From positions 1 to 7,885 of the forward strand of contig JAAZJE010000122.1 in the NCBI GenBank assembly GCA_012800515.1: 7,885 nt of DNA. Direction: 5' to 3'. This stretch comes from Clostridiaceae bacterium. Lineage in GTDB: Bacteria; Bacillota; Clostridia; Saccharofermentanales; Fastidiosipilaceae. Made by a program: the position numbers and the translations under genes. Below the pieces are notes generated by a model. That model made no database searches. It worked only from the letters and a program-made list of their open reading frames with translations, and was not told the DNA's origin. How positions within the stretch are numbered: the first letter of the stretch is position 1; each line of letters begins with the position of its first letter. Below, piece after piece: positions 1 through 6,285 of the stretch.

Positions 1-222
1 ACACCTCTCGCCCAAATGGTCGCCAATCTGCACAAAGAGGTGGACATCCCGCTGACCGAGGCCGTACGCATGGCTTCTCTGACTCCGGCGCAACGCATTC
101 GCATCGACGACCGCAAGGGCATGGTCGCCGTCGGCCGCGACGCGGATATCGTCCTGATGGATGCGAGCCTGAACGTCCGTCTCAGTATGGTGATGGGTAA
201 AGTTGTTTATTCCGAACTGTAA
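1..222 (+). CDS. nagA: N-acetylglucosamine-6-phosphate deacetylase, C-terminal fragment (5' end outside window)
   Basis: The reading frame is open from base 1 to a TAA at 220-222 and encodes the last 73 residues of a longer protein. The family (about 380-390 residues) removes the acetyl group from N-acetylglucosamine-6-phosphate in the cytoplasm, giving glucosamine-6-phosphate for glycolysis or cell-wall precursors. The fragment shows the typical amidohydrolase end: an 'AVRMASLTPAQ' helix, then 'DRKGMVAVGRDADIVLMD', the composite beta-sandwich segment that folds back on the N-terminus, and a final 'VMGKVVY' strand. The metal-binding and catalytic residues lie upstream of the window, so activity cannot be judged. 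Other amidohydrolases share this tail; NagA fits best because of the 'MASLTPAQ...D.KG' pattern, and an amino-sugar-like acyltransferase gene lies next to it. The gene converges with that neighbour and their ends overlap by 16 bp. Confidence 0.75.
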   Translation, partial: TPLAQMVANLHKEVDIPLTEAVRMASLTPAQRIRIDDRKGMVAVGRDADIVLMDASLNVRLSMVMGKVVYSEL

Positions 223-926
223 GGCGTGACACTGCCGTCCTTATTGTAAATATGTCGACTCGGCACAAAGCCGATTACCGAAGCAAGGGGACGCACGACG
301 CCCCTTTGTCCTATCACGGTTCCGGGGTTGAGCACGGCACCGCAACCGAGTTCCGTATCGTCGCCGAGCGCAGCGCCCATTTTCAATACGCCGGTAGGCA
401 CCCGTCCGCCTTTGTAACGAATTTCGATCAGTCGCCGATCCGAACGCAAATTGGATAGAATCACGCCCGCCCCTAAATGACTGCGATTGCCCACGATGCT
501 GTCGCCGACATAATTATAGTGTGCTACATGAGCCTGATTGAGCAGGATGCAGTTTTTTACCTCGCATAAATGTCCAACCACGGACTCCGCAGCCAGATAG
601 ACTCGGTCGCGAACATAAGCATTCCGCTGCACCGCGGCTCCGGGCTCCACAATTGTCGGAGCCGTCAACTCAGCGGTCGGATGAATTGCGGCACTGTGCG
701 CCACCCATATCCCCGGGGCAATCTCCTCATATTCCGAGCGCGGCAGACTCGCGCCAAGTTCCCGAATATAATCGCCCAAAACAGATAGGATCTCCCACGG
801 ATAGGTATAGCGGTCAAAGAGTGCCCGGAGATTTTGCGGAATCGTTGCGAATAGCGTCGCATTCGTGAGTTCCGGATACAGAACCTTGCTTTCTTTGTCC
901 GATCTGGTTGTTAAGTCAACGCTCAT
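207..926 (-). CDS. GlmU-like left-handed beta-helix acyltransferase without a nucleotidyltransferase domain
   Basis: This 239-residue protein has a helical N-terminal part (about residues 15-70, including 'YTYPWEIL') followed by hexapeptide repeats of a left-handed beta-helix (about 76-225). Residues 136-142 read 'HYNYVGD', matching the HxxYxGD active-site stretch of the GlmU acetyltransferase domain (catalytic His and CoA/sugar-contacting Tyr). 'GAGVILSN' at 152-159 matches the GAGxxxxN turn. Homologues in Firmicutes are often called 'UDP-N-acetylglucosamine pyrophosphorylase', but no Rossmann-type uridylyltransferase domain is present, so that name is doubtful; an N-acetyl- or acyltransferase acting on a sugar phosphate or nucleotide sugar is more likely (inference). 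I chose the ATG at 924-926 because AGGGG lies 8 nt upstream and the residues from here onward fit the family. The frame opens 15 codons earlier at 971, but that stretch would lie over the putative -10 element. Substrate unknown. Confidence 0.8.
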   Translation of the reverse strand: MSVDLTTRSDKESKVLYPELTNATLFATIPQNLRALFDRYTYPWEILSVLGDYIRELGASLPRSEYEEIAPGIWVAHSAAIHPTAELTAPTIVEPGAAVQRNAYVRDRVYLAAESVVGHLCEVKNCILLNQAHVAHYNYVGDSIVGNRSHLGAGVILSNLRSDRRLIEIRYKGGRVPTGVLKMGAALGDDTELGCGAVLNPGTVIGQRGVVRPLASVIGFVPSRHIYNKDGSVTPYSSE

Positions 927-934
927 AGCTATTT

Positions 935-939
935 CCCCT
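935..939 (-). promoter_or_regulatory. Ribosome binding site deciding the start of the GlmU-like gene
   Basis: On the minus strand AGGGG lies 8 nt before the ATG at 924-926. The upstream in-frame ATG at 969-971 has no comparable site, so the downstream start is preferred. Confidence 0.6.
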
Positions 940-961
940 GCCTTTTGTATTTTCTTTACGC

Positions 962-991
962 ATATTAACATATGATGCTTGACAAAATAAA
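962..991 (-). promoter_or_regulatory. Possible promoter for the GlmU-like gene, overlapping the divergent tRNA promoter
   Basis: On the minus strand a TAATAT -10-like hexamer (962-967) lies 18 nt downstream of a weak TTTATT -35-like hexamer (986-991). It would start transcription near 955, about 30 nt before the chosen ATG. The -35 element of the divergent tRNA promoter (979-984) lies inside its spacer, so the two promoters would compete for polymerase. The -35 match is poor and the region is AT-rich, so this is tentative. Confidence 0.35.
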
Positions 992-1008
992 TCTGCTTGG
1001 GCTATACT
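979..1008 (+). promoter_or_regulatory. Strong housekeeping sigma promoter of the tRNA cluster
   Basis: A perfect TTGACA at 979-984 is separated by 18 nt from TATACT (five of six matches to TATAAT) at 1003-1008. The predicted start is near 1014-1016, about 30 nt before the first base of tRNA-Val. A consensus-strength promoter is expected for stable RNA genes. Confidence 0.85.
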
Positions 1009-1044
1009 CTCCTTCGTTGCTTGCGGAGCCGCCGCATGGAACTT

Positions 1045-1120
1045 GGGAGCTTAGCTCAGCCGGAAGAGCACTTGCTTTACACGCAAGGGGTCACAGGTTC
1101 GAGCCCTGTAGTTCCCACCA
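1045..1120 (+). tRNA. tRNA-Val (anticodon TAC)
   Basis: A 76-nt cloverleaf. The acceptor stem GGGAGCT pairs with AGTTCCC, including one G-U pair. The anticodon stem CTTGC/GCAAG (1071-1075 and 1083-1087) holds loop TTTACAC with anticodon TAC at 1078-1080. The T arm contains GGTTCGAGCC, the discriminator is A, and CCA is encoded at 1118-1120. It reads valine codons GUA, GUG and probably GUU. It is the first gene of a three-tRNA transcript, 6 nt before tRNA-Asp. Confidence 0.97.
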
Positions 1121-1126
1121 GCCGAT

Positions 1127-1203
1127 GGCGCAGTAGTTCAGCCGGTTAGAATGCCAGCCTGTCACGCTGGAGGTCGAGGGTTCGAGTCCCTTCTGCGTCG
1201 CCA
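1127..1203 (+). tRNA. tRNA-Asp (anticodon GTC)
   Basis: A 77-nt cloverleaf. The acceptor stem GGCGCAG pairs with CTGCGTC, with one G-U. The anticodon stem CCAGC/GCTGG (1154-1158 and 1166-1170) holds loop CTGTCAC with anticodon GTC at 1161-1163. The T arm is GAGGG-TTCGAGT-CCCTT, the discriminator is the G expected for tRNA-Asp, and CCA is encoded at 1201-1203. Six nucleotides downstream lies a hairpin that separates it from tRNA-Phe. Confidence 0.97.
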
Positions 1204-1209
1204 CAATAA

Positions 1210-1233
1210 GACTGACCTCGAAAGAGGTCGGTC
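1210..1233 (+). other. Stable hairpin with GAAA tetraloop between tRNA-Asp and tRNA-Phe
   Basis: Bases 1210-1219 pair with 1224-1233 over ten uninterrupted base pairs (one T-G wobble, which is paired only in the plus-strand RNA), closed by a GAAA loop of the GNRA class. ATTGTTT follows, then tRNA-Phe begins at 1241. The structure could be a processing landmark for the tRNA precursor or a weak terminator that lowers tRNA-Phe relative to Val and Asp. The U-rich tail is short and interrupted, so strong termination is unlikely. Confidence 0.7.
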
Positions 1234-1240
1234 ATTGTTT

Positions 1241-1316
<76 letters not shown>

Positions 1317-1355
1317 AAAGGGCCATCCCAAAATGTGGATGGCCCTTTTTGTTTT
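1317..1355 (+). terminator. Intrinsic terminator of the tRNA cluster, probably bidirectional
   Basis: GGGCCATCC (1320-1328) pairs perfectly with GGATGGCCC (1337-1345) across an 8-nt loop. It is followed by TTTTTGTTTT, and three A-T pairs can extend the stem. On the minus strand the same stem is followed by only four T residues, which overlap the first bases after tRNA-Phe. It could therefore also stop leftward transcripts from serA, whose stop codon is about 65 nt away, though less efficiently. Confidence 0.92.
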
Positions 1356-1410
1356 CTACCGTATTTCGCCGGCGGCCGACTCACGACAGCGCTGACGCAT
1401 AAGGATACAA

Positions 1411-3015
1411 TCAGAAGAACAGGCGGCTGACGCGTATAACACCCTCAATCTCCGTGAGATTCCGGTACAATTCCTCGCTGATCGGTGTATCGATCCCAAC
1501 GAAGGCCTGAGCGCGCCCACGGTCGAGCTTGCGACTCCAATGCATGGAGGCAATATTGACCCCGGCGTTGCCGAGTATAGTACCGACCTGGCCGATAATC
1601 CCCGGCACATCATTGTTATGAATCGCCAGAACATAGGGGCAGAGTTCAAAGTCCATTGTGTAGCCGTAGAAGCTGACCAACATCTCCCGATCGCGGGCAA
1701 AAATCGTGCCGGAGACACAAAGTTCTTCACTCCCGCTTCCGAAAGTTACCCGGATCAGATTCTCGAAGACGTCCTGTTCGGGATCTTTCTTTTCCGTCAC
1801 CTTAATCCCTAATTCCTCGACATTGGCGCGGATATTGACGAAATTCAGGCGTTGGTCGGTAATCGGCGTCAGGATGCCCTTGAGCACCGAAAGGGTCAGC
1901 AGACCGGTCTCCTCGCCCAGAAGCGAGCCGCTGTAGGCCACCTCAACCCAGTCCAGACCGTGATTGCCGGACTGGTAATAGATCGCTCCCAGCTTCTCCG
2001 CCAGGCTGATATACGGGCGAATCGCCTCCGCCGCTGTAATTCCCGGCAGGTTAACCGCCGAGACCATTTCGCCGCGCAAAGTTCCGGCAACGGCATCGGC
2101 CACTCCCTCGCCGACCCGGTTCTGAGCCTCGTACGTACTCGCTCCCAAATGCGGCATATAAATAACGTTCGGCAGATGAAGCAGAGGATGGTCGAAAGTC
2201 TGCTTCTCCGGCGGCAGGTTGTAATTCGGCTCCTCCGCCAGCACATCCAGCGCAGCACCGGCAACATGTCCGCTGACTAGCGCCTCGTACAGTGCCGTCT
2301 CGTCAATCAGTCCGCCGCGGGCGGCATTGACCACACGCACCCCCGGCCGGCACAGCGCCAGCTCTTTCGCTCCGATCATATTGACCGTATCGGGCGTCAG
2401 CGGCATATGAATACTAACCACATCAGCGCGTGGTAGCATCCCCTCCAGGCTTTCGCAACGTTCTATTTTCAATCTCTCAAAGCGTTCGGTCGCCACATAA
2501 GGATCGTAGGCAATGACATCCATTCCGACTCCGCGGAGCTTTTCCGCCACGGTCGAGCCTATACGCCCCAATCCGACCAGCGCCGCCTTCTTATCGGTCA
2601 GTTCACTCCCGGTCATGAGATTGCGGCGGAAATCTCCCTGCCGCACCAGACGATCGGCAAGACAGATATTGCGGAACAAGGCATAGATCAGTCCGACGGT
2701 CAGCTCGGCGGCGGCCATAGTATTGGCCGTCGGAGTGTTAACAACGACAATGCCTTTCTCCGTGCAGTAAGGGACATCGATATTATCCACTCCGGTGCCG
2801 GCGCGTCCGACGACGATCATATTAGTTGCCGCATCCAGCAACTCTCGATTGACCTTAGTTGCGGAACGAACGATCAGGGCGGCGTACCCCCCGATAATCC
2901 TCCGCAGTTCCTCCGGCGACAGTCCCAAACGAACATCGACCTCAAAGCCTTGGGTCCTCAGATCTTCCAAGGGTCCGGCGGCCAGCTTTTCCGTTACCAG
3001 TATTTTTCCCGGCAT
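1411..3015 (-). CDS. serA: D-3-phosphoglycerate dehydrogenase, long form with ACT domain
   Basis: Cytoplasmic enzyme for the first step of serine synthesis: 3-phosphoglycerate plus NAD+ gives 3-phosphohydroxypyruvate. The 534 residues match the long form of the family (about 525-530). Residues 1-100 plus 285-320 form the substrate-binding domain ('VGRAGTGVDNID' at 69-80). Residues 100-285 form the NAD domain with GLGRIG at 148-153. The family's catalytic Arg, Glu and His are visible as R233 ('NAARGG'), E262 ('AEEP') and H289 ('MPHLGAST'). Residues about 320-455 form the intervening domain of long forms, and about 460-534 an ACT domain, which in this family often confers serine feedback inhibition. 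AAGGAGGG at 3022-3029 lies 6 nt before the ATG. The gene is last in the leftward operon, 28 nt after the aminotransferase, which supplies the next pathway step by context. Confidence 0.96.
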   Translation of the reverse strand: MPGKILVTEKLAAGPLEDLRTQGFEVDVRLGLSPEELRRIIGGYAALIVRSATKVNRELLDAATNMIVVGRAGTGVDNIDVPYCTEKGIVVVNTPTANTMAAAELTVGLIYALFRNICLADRLVRQGDFRRNLMTGSELTDKKAALVGLGRIGSTVAEKLRGVGMDVIAYDPYVATERFERLKIERCESLEGMLPRADVVSIHMPLTPDTVNMIGAKELALCRPGVRVVNAARGGLIDETALYEALVSGHVAGAALDVLAEEPNYNLPPEKQTFDHPLLHLPNVIYMPHLGASTYEAQNRVGEGVADAVAGTLRGEMVSAVNLPGITAAEAIRPYISLAEKLGAIYYQSGNHGLDWVEVAYSGSLLGEETGLLTLSVLKGILTPITDQRLNFVNIRANVEELGIKVTEKKDPEQDVFENLIRVTFGSGSEELCVSGTIFARDREMLVSFYGYTMDFELCPYVLAIHNNDVPGIIGQVGTILGNAGVNIASMHWSRKLDRGRAQAFVGIDTPISEELYRNLTEIEGVIRVSRLFF

Positions 3016-3043
3016 AAATTTCCCTCCTTATGCCTTTGCGGGC

Positions 3044-4126
3044 TTAATGCCGCAATTCCATGCAGACCGCGCTGAGTTCGGCCAGCATTGTCTCCATCTC
3101 CGTTCGACTGCGTTCGCCCATATGAGCGACTCGGAAAGTACGATTCTTCAACTGACCGTAGCCGTTGGAAATCAGATAACCCCGCTGCTCCAAATTCTTT
3201 ATCAGTTGCGGCACATCAATATTATGCACATTGTCGATGCAGGTCACGGTGTGGGACAGGTGATCCTGATCACCGAAAATAGCCATATGCTTTCGCGCCC
3301 ACTCACGAGTCAACTCGGCCAATTCGAGATGCCGGGCAAAGCGCGCCTCGAGCCCCTCGGCAAGGATCCGCTCCAACTGATGGTCGAGAGCGTAATACAG
3401 GGAAAGCGGCGGCGTCGACGGATATTGGCACTTTTTCTCGCGGACAAAGCGATCCAGATTGAGCAGGTCGAAATACAGACCTCTGCGCTCTGAGGGGACT
3501 TCATTTGCCGCTCGGCGCGCCTTCTCACTGAATGAGCAGAGTGCCAATCCCGGCGGCAAGGCAAGACACTTCTGCGCCGAGGTGATGCAAACATCGATCC
3601 CCAGTTCATCGACCGGGATATCTTCGCCGCCCAAAGAACTCACCGCATCGACGCACCAGACCACCTCCGGAAAACGACGCATTACAGCGGCTATTTCCGC
3701 CAGCGGATTGGCAATTCCGGTCGAGGTCTCGTTATGTGTCACGCAGACCAGATCATACTTCCCGGTTTCCAGAGCAGCCGCTATATCCTCAGCACGTGTA
3801 ATCTCCCCCAGTTCGGCGGCAAATAGATCTGCCGGCACCGCATTTGATTTACAGAGCTCGAACCAGCGCTGTCCGAAAGCTCCAATGGAAAATACCGCCG
3901 CCCGGTGACGTGTACATGAGCGTACCGCTCCTTCCATCAAGCCGGTTCCGGATGATCCGGAAAGCAGAATCGTTTCCTCAGTCTGCATTATTTTCTGCAA
4001 ATTGCGACTGATTCGGGACTGTAGCTCCGTGGCTTCTGTGTCGCGATGCGAAATCATCGGGCGCGATAACTGAGCCAGGACTTCCGGCGCAACATCGGTC
4101 GGACCGGGAATAAACAGCTTTACCAT
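3044..4126 (-). CDS. Class V PLP-dependent aminotransferase, probable phosphoserine aminotransferase substitute
   Basis: This 360-residue cytoplasmic fold-type I enzyme resembles the alanine/serine-glyoxylate aminotransferase branch of class V. It opens with the typical 'FIPGPTDVAPEVL' (5-17). 'SGSSGTGLMEGAV' (56-68) binds the PLP phosphate, 'HNETSTG' (131-137) and 'CVDAVSS' (158-164, D160 to the pyridine nitrogen) contact the ring, and K186 in 'TSAQKCLALPPG' should form the Schiff base. R332 in 'FRVAHMG' is a candidate substrate-carboxylate ligand. Adjacency to serA suggests it transfers an amino group from glutamate to 3-phosphohydroxypyruvate, replacing classical SerC; this is inferred from context. 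Alanine- or serine-glyoxylate transamination is the alternative. AGGAGG at 4134-4139 lies 7 nt before the ATG. A 78-nt gap with an inverted repeat separates it from oadB. Confidence 0.88.
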   Translation of the reverse strand: MVKLFIPGPTDVAPEVLAQLSRPMISHRDTEATELQSRISRNLQKIMQTEETILLSGSSGTGLMEGAVRSCTRHRAAVFSIGAFGQRWFELCKSNAVPADLFAAELGEITRAEDIAAALETGKYDLVCVTHNETSTGIANPLAEIAAVMRRFPEVVWCVDAVSSLGGEDIPVDELGIDVCITSAQKCLALPPGLALCSFSEKARRAANEVPSERRGLYFDLLNLDRFVREKKCQYPSTPPLSLYYALDHQLERILAEGLEARFARHLELAELTREWARKHMAIFGDQDHLSHTVTCIDNVHNIDVPQLIKNLEQRGYLISNGYGQLKNRTFRVAHMGERSRTEMETMLAELSAVCMELRH

Positions 4127-4138
4127 TACTAATCCTCC

Positions 4139-4185
4139 TAAACAACAGGTCAGCGAATCTTGTCTGTTGAATTCTCGCCGACCTG
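4139..4185 (-). terminator. Possible attenuator or leaky terminator between oadB and the aminotransferase gene
   Basis: Arms 4175-4185 and 4146-4156 form an 11-bp inverted repeat with an 18-nt loop. In the minus-strand RNA all 11 positions pair (one G-U); in the plus-strand RNA the same position is an A-C mismatch, so the structure fits leftward transcription. The tail is TTGTTTA, then immediately the AGGAGG of the aminotransferase. The poor U tract points to partial termination, RNA stabilisation or control of ribosome access rather than a full stop. Confidence 0.5.
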
Positions 4186-4204
4186 ACTATTAACGTGTAC
4201 TAGA

Positions 4205-5401
4205 CTAACCGCCAAACACCGCCAGTAAGAAGCCGGCTGCAATTGCCGATCCGATTACTCCCGAGACATTGGGTCCCATTGCGTGCATCAGTAGGAAGTT
4301 GCCCGGATTGGCGCGCTGACCTTCGATCTGAGAAACGCGCGCCGCCATCGGAACCGCGGAAACGCCGGCGGAGCCGATGAGCGGATTTACTTTCCCGCCC
4401 GAGAGCCTGTACATCACACGCCCGCCGAGCACACCGCCGACTGTACTGATCGCAAAGGCCGCCAGGCCCAGACCGACGATCTTAATCGTAGCCAAACTGA
4501 GGAAGCCGGTCTGAGTAATCGGGTCATAACCTACCGCGGTCGCACCGACGGATGTGCCCAAGAAAATGGTAACAATATTCATCAAGGCGTTTTGAGCCGT
4601 ATCGCTCAGCCGATCGACCACACCGCACTCGCGGAAGAGATTACCCAGCATCAGCATGCCAAGTAACGGTGCCACCGAGGGCAGGATGAGCAGAACAAAG
4701 ATCGTGCAGACGATCGGAAAAATAATTTTCTCGGTCTTGGAAACCTCACGAAGCTGTTCCATCTTTGTTTCACGCTGTTTTTTGGTGGTCAAAGCACGCA
4801 TAATCGGCGGCTGAATCATCGGAATCAAGGCCATATAAGAGTACGCAGCCAGAGCAATCGGTGCCAGCAGATGCGGTGCTAATTTGGAAGTCAGGAAAAT
4901 CGCCGTCGGACCGTCGGCTCCGCCGATAATGCCGATACTGGCCGCCTCGGTGGGAGCAAACCCAAGTAAAATAGCAAACATAAAAGCCGCATAGACGCCC
5001 AACTGCGCCGTCGCGCCCAGGAACATTGAGGAAACCCGCGCCAGCATCGGTCCGAAGTCGGTCATCGCACCGATTCCCAAGAAAATCAGCGAGGGATAGA
5101 TGTTCAGCTTAACACCCAAATATAGAAGATCGATCAGGCCTCCCTGAGCGGCAATCTGACCCAGACCCGGAACTTTACCATCGGCAAAAAGCGTCGGATT
5201 ATAGAGCCCGGATAGTGGTAAATTCGAAAGCAACATGCCGAACGAAATACAAACCAACAATAGCGGCTCGAATTTTTTGACGATCGCCAAATATAGCATG
5301 AAGCAAGCCACCAGAATCATCAACATATTCTGCCAGCTAGCGGCAATCATCGAAAATCCGGATGATTTCCATAGATTGTCTAATACTTCAAGTACGTTCA
5401 A
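4205..5401 (-). CDS. oadB: Na+-translocating decarboxylase beta subunit
   Basis: Integral membrane subunit that removes CO2 from carboxybiotin and couples this to Na+ export in the oxaloacetate, methylmalonyl-CoA and glutaconyl-CoA decarboxylase family. The 398 residues are mostly hydrophobic, with about nine or more membrane segments. The re-entrant loop 'IIGGADGPTAIF' (158-169) carries D163, the counterpart of the essential Asp (D203 in Klebsiella). 'AAYSYMALIPMIQPP' (185-199) contains Y189, which aligns with the conserved Tyr. 'HAMGPNVSGVIGSAIAAG' (373-390) is the second conserved motif. The start is TTG (5399-5401): AGGAG lies 6 nt upstream, and an in-frame TAG at 5411-5413 excludes an earlier start. 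It lies 42 nt after the biotin carrier. The family sequence alone does not fix the substrate. Confidence 0.95.
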   Translation of the reverse strand: MNVLEVLDNLWKSSGFSMIAASWQNMLMILVACFMLYLAIVKKFEPLLLVCISFGMLLSNLPLSGLYNPTLFADGKVPGLGQIAAQGGLIDLLYLGVKLNIYPSLIFLGIGAMTDFGPMLARVSSMFLGATAQLGVYAAFMFAILLGFAPTEAASIGIIGGADGPTAIFLTSKLAPHLLAPIALAAYSYMALIPMIQPPIMRALTTKKQRETKMEQLREVSKTEKIIFPIVCTIFVLLILPSVAPLLGMLMLGNLFRECGVVDRLSDTAQNALMNIVTIFLGTSVGATAVGYDPITQTGFLSLATIKIVGLGLAAFAISTVGGVLGGRVMYRLSGGKVNPLIGSAGVSAVPMAARVSQIEGQRANPGNFLLMHAMGPNVSGVIGSAIAAGFLLAVFGG

Positions 5402-5412
5402 TTCATTCTCCT
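5402..5412 (-). promoter_or_regulatory. Ribosome binding site fixing the TTG start of oadB
   Basis: AGGAG (5408-5412) lies 6 nt before TTG. A nearer ATG at 5404-5406 is only 1 nt from AGGAG and reads ATG-AAT-TGA, a two-codon frame that stops across the TTG. The in-frame TAG at 5411-5413 rules out any start further upstream. Confidence 0.7.
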
Positions 5413-5443
5413 ACCTAATTTATATGTGAATCCGGTTCGCGGT

Positions 5444-5836
5444 CTACACCAAAACGACTATCGGGGTGCCGGTCTCGACAGTGGCGCCGACGGCGGACTG
5501 TACCGCCGCAATAGTTCCGTCGCGCGGACAGAGAACCTCATTTTCCATCTTCATAGCCTCGATGATGCAAATCAACTGACCGGCCTTAACCGCATCTCCC
5601 TGTTCAACCGCCAGCGAGAGAATCTTACCCGGCAGAGGAGCGGCTATTACCTCACCGCTCGTAACAGCGGCGGAGACCGCGACAGGTGCGGCAACCGCGG
5701 CGGGCTCCGGAGCCGCTACAGGAGCGGGAGCCACGGGAGCAACCGCCTGAACATCACTTACATCAATAAGGATCGCCTCACCGCGTTCTACTTCGATTTC
5801 ATACTTTTTTCCGTTTAGAACTACTTCGTATTTCAT
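5444..5836 (-). CDS. Biotin carboxyl carrier subunit of the Na+-pump decarboxylase
   Basis: A 130-residue carrier that moves CO2 as carboxybiotin from the carboxyltransferase to the membrane beta subunit. Residues 1-28 form a short N-terminal segment ('MKYEVVLNGKKYEIEV'), 30-58 an Ala/Pro/Val-rich flexible linker, and 60-130 the biotinyl domain. The biotin site is 'EAMKMEN' (93-99) with K96 as acceptor. The layout matches MmdC/GcdC-type carriers rather than acetyl-CoA carboxylase AccB. It supplies the domain that the upstream OadA lacks, where many OadA proteins have it fused at the C-terminus. AGAGGAG (5846-5852) lies 9 nt before the ATG. It sits 24 nt after oadG, and the gene order supports one translationally close operon. 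Biotin protein ligase must act on it from elsewhere in the genome. Confidence 0.95.
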   Translation of the reverse strand: MKYEVVLNGKKYEIEVERGEAILIDVSDVQAVAPVAPAPVAAPEPAAVAAPVAVSAAVTSGEVIAAPLPGKILSLAVEQGDAVKAGQLICIIEAMKMENEVLCPRDGTIAAVQSAVGATVETGTPIVVLV

Positions 5837-5860
5837 TGTCCGATACTCCTCTGCTGACAG

Positions 5861-6283
5861 TTACTCATCATCTTTAATTTCGCGAATTGAGCGGAAACGC
5901 AATTCATTCAGGGGAACGTCCAGTTGATTGGCTACGATAGCCATCAGTTTCGCGGCCGTCTCTTCGGGAACATCGTGCAGGGCTATCTCGCCCACGGAAC
6001 CCGGTGCCGGAACTTTCTCGATCGCAACCCCGGCGGCGGTCCCCTGCGGCGAGACCGCTGAGGCATTGTCCACTACTTTCTGGCCGGCATTGAACTTATC
6101 TACGCCTATGCCGACAGCCTTAATCAGCAACGTAATCACACCCAGGACGATAATCACGAGAACAAAGCCGATCACGGCAATCAGCGCCAGCTGACCGAAG
6201 GTCCATTCCTGCTCCGCGGCGCTTAAAAACAACTTTGCGGTCAAAGTCCGCGGTAGAAAAAATTCCAACAAGTACGGCACCAT
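5861..6283 (-). CDS. OadG/MmdD-type small membrane subunit of the decarboxylase
   Basis: This 140-residue protein has one clear membrane helix at about 31-55 ('LALIAVIGFVLVIIVLGVIT'), preceded by a moderately hydrophobic N-terminus. A linker (about 65-92) leads to a short C-terminal helical domain (about 95-140, ending 'LRFRSIREIKDDE') like that of methylmalonyl-CoA/glutaconyl-CoA decarboxylase delta chains. The family anchors the carboxyltransferase to the beta subunit and promotes assembly. The His-rich, Zn-binding tail known from enterobacterial OadG is not visible. The ATG is 2 nt past the oadA stop, and its AGGAGG (6295-6300) lies inside the last oadA codons with a long 11-nt spacer, which suggests translational coupling. 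The low sequence conservation of this family makes the exact subtype (gamma versus delta) uncertain. Confidence 0.85.
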   Translation of the reverse strand: MVPYLLEFFLPRTLTAKLFLSAAEQEWTFGQLALIAVIGFVLVIIVLGVITLLIKAVGIGVDKFNAGQKVVDNASAVSPQGTAAGVAIEKVPAPGSVGEIALHDVPEETAAKLMAIVANQLDVPLNELRFRSIREIKDDE

Positions 6284-6285
6284 TA

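Noticed and set aside
14..20. Residue 17 of OadA is Asn where many relatives have His (RDGNQS versus RDAHQS), considered as an inactivating change
   Set aside because: Coordinates here are protein residues. The Asn form is known to me from Firmicute OadA proteins, and the metal and lysine residues D16, K177, H206 and H208 are intact.
2795..3493. Plus-strand frame of 232 codons
   Set aside because: It is antisense to serA and the aminotransferase gene, spans their junction, and has no ribosome binding site or recognisable domain.
4187..4215. Minus-strand TTGGCG-17 nt-TAATAG as a separate promoter for the aminotransferase and serA
   Set aside because: The spacing is ideal but the -10 matches only three of six bases, and the start would fall inside the first arm of the inverted repeat. 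It is too weak to call without 5'-end data.
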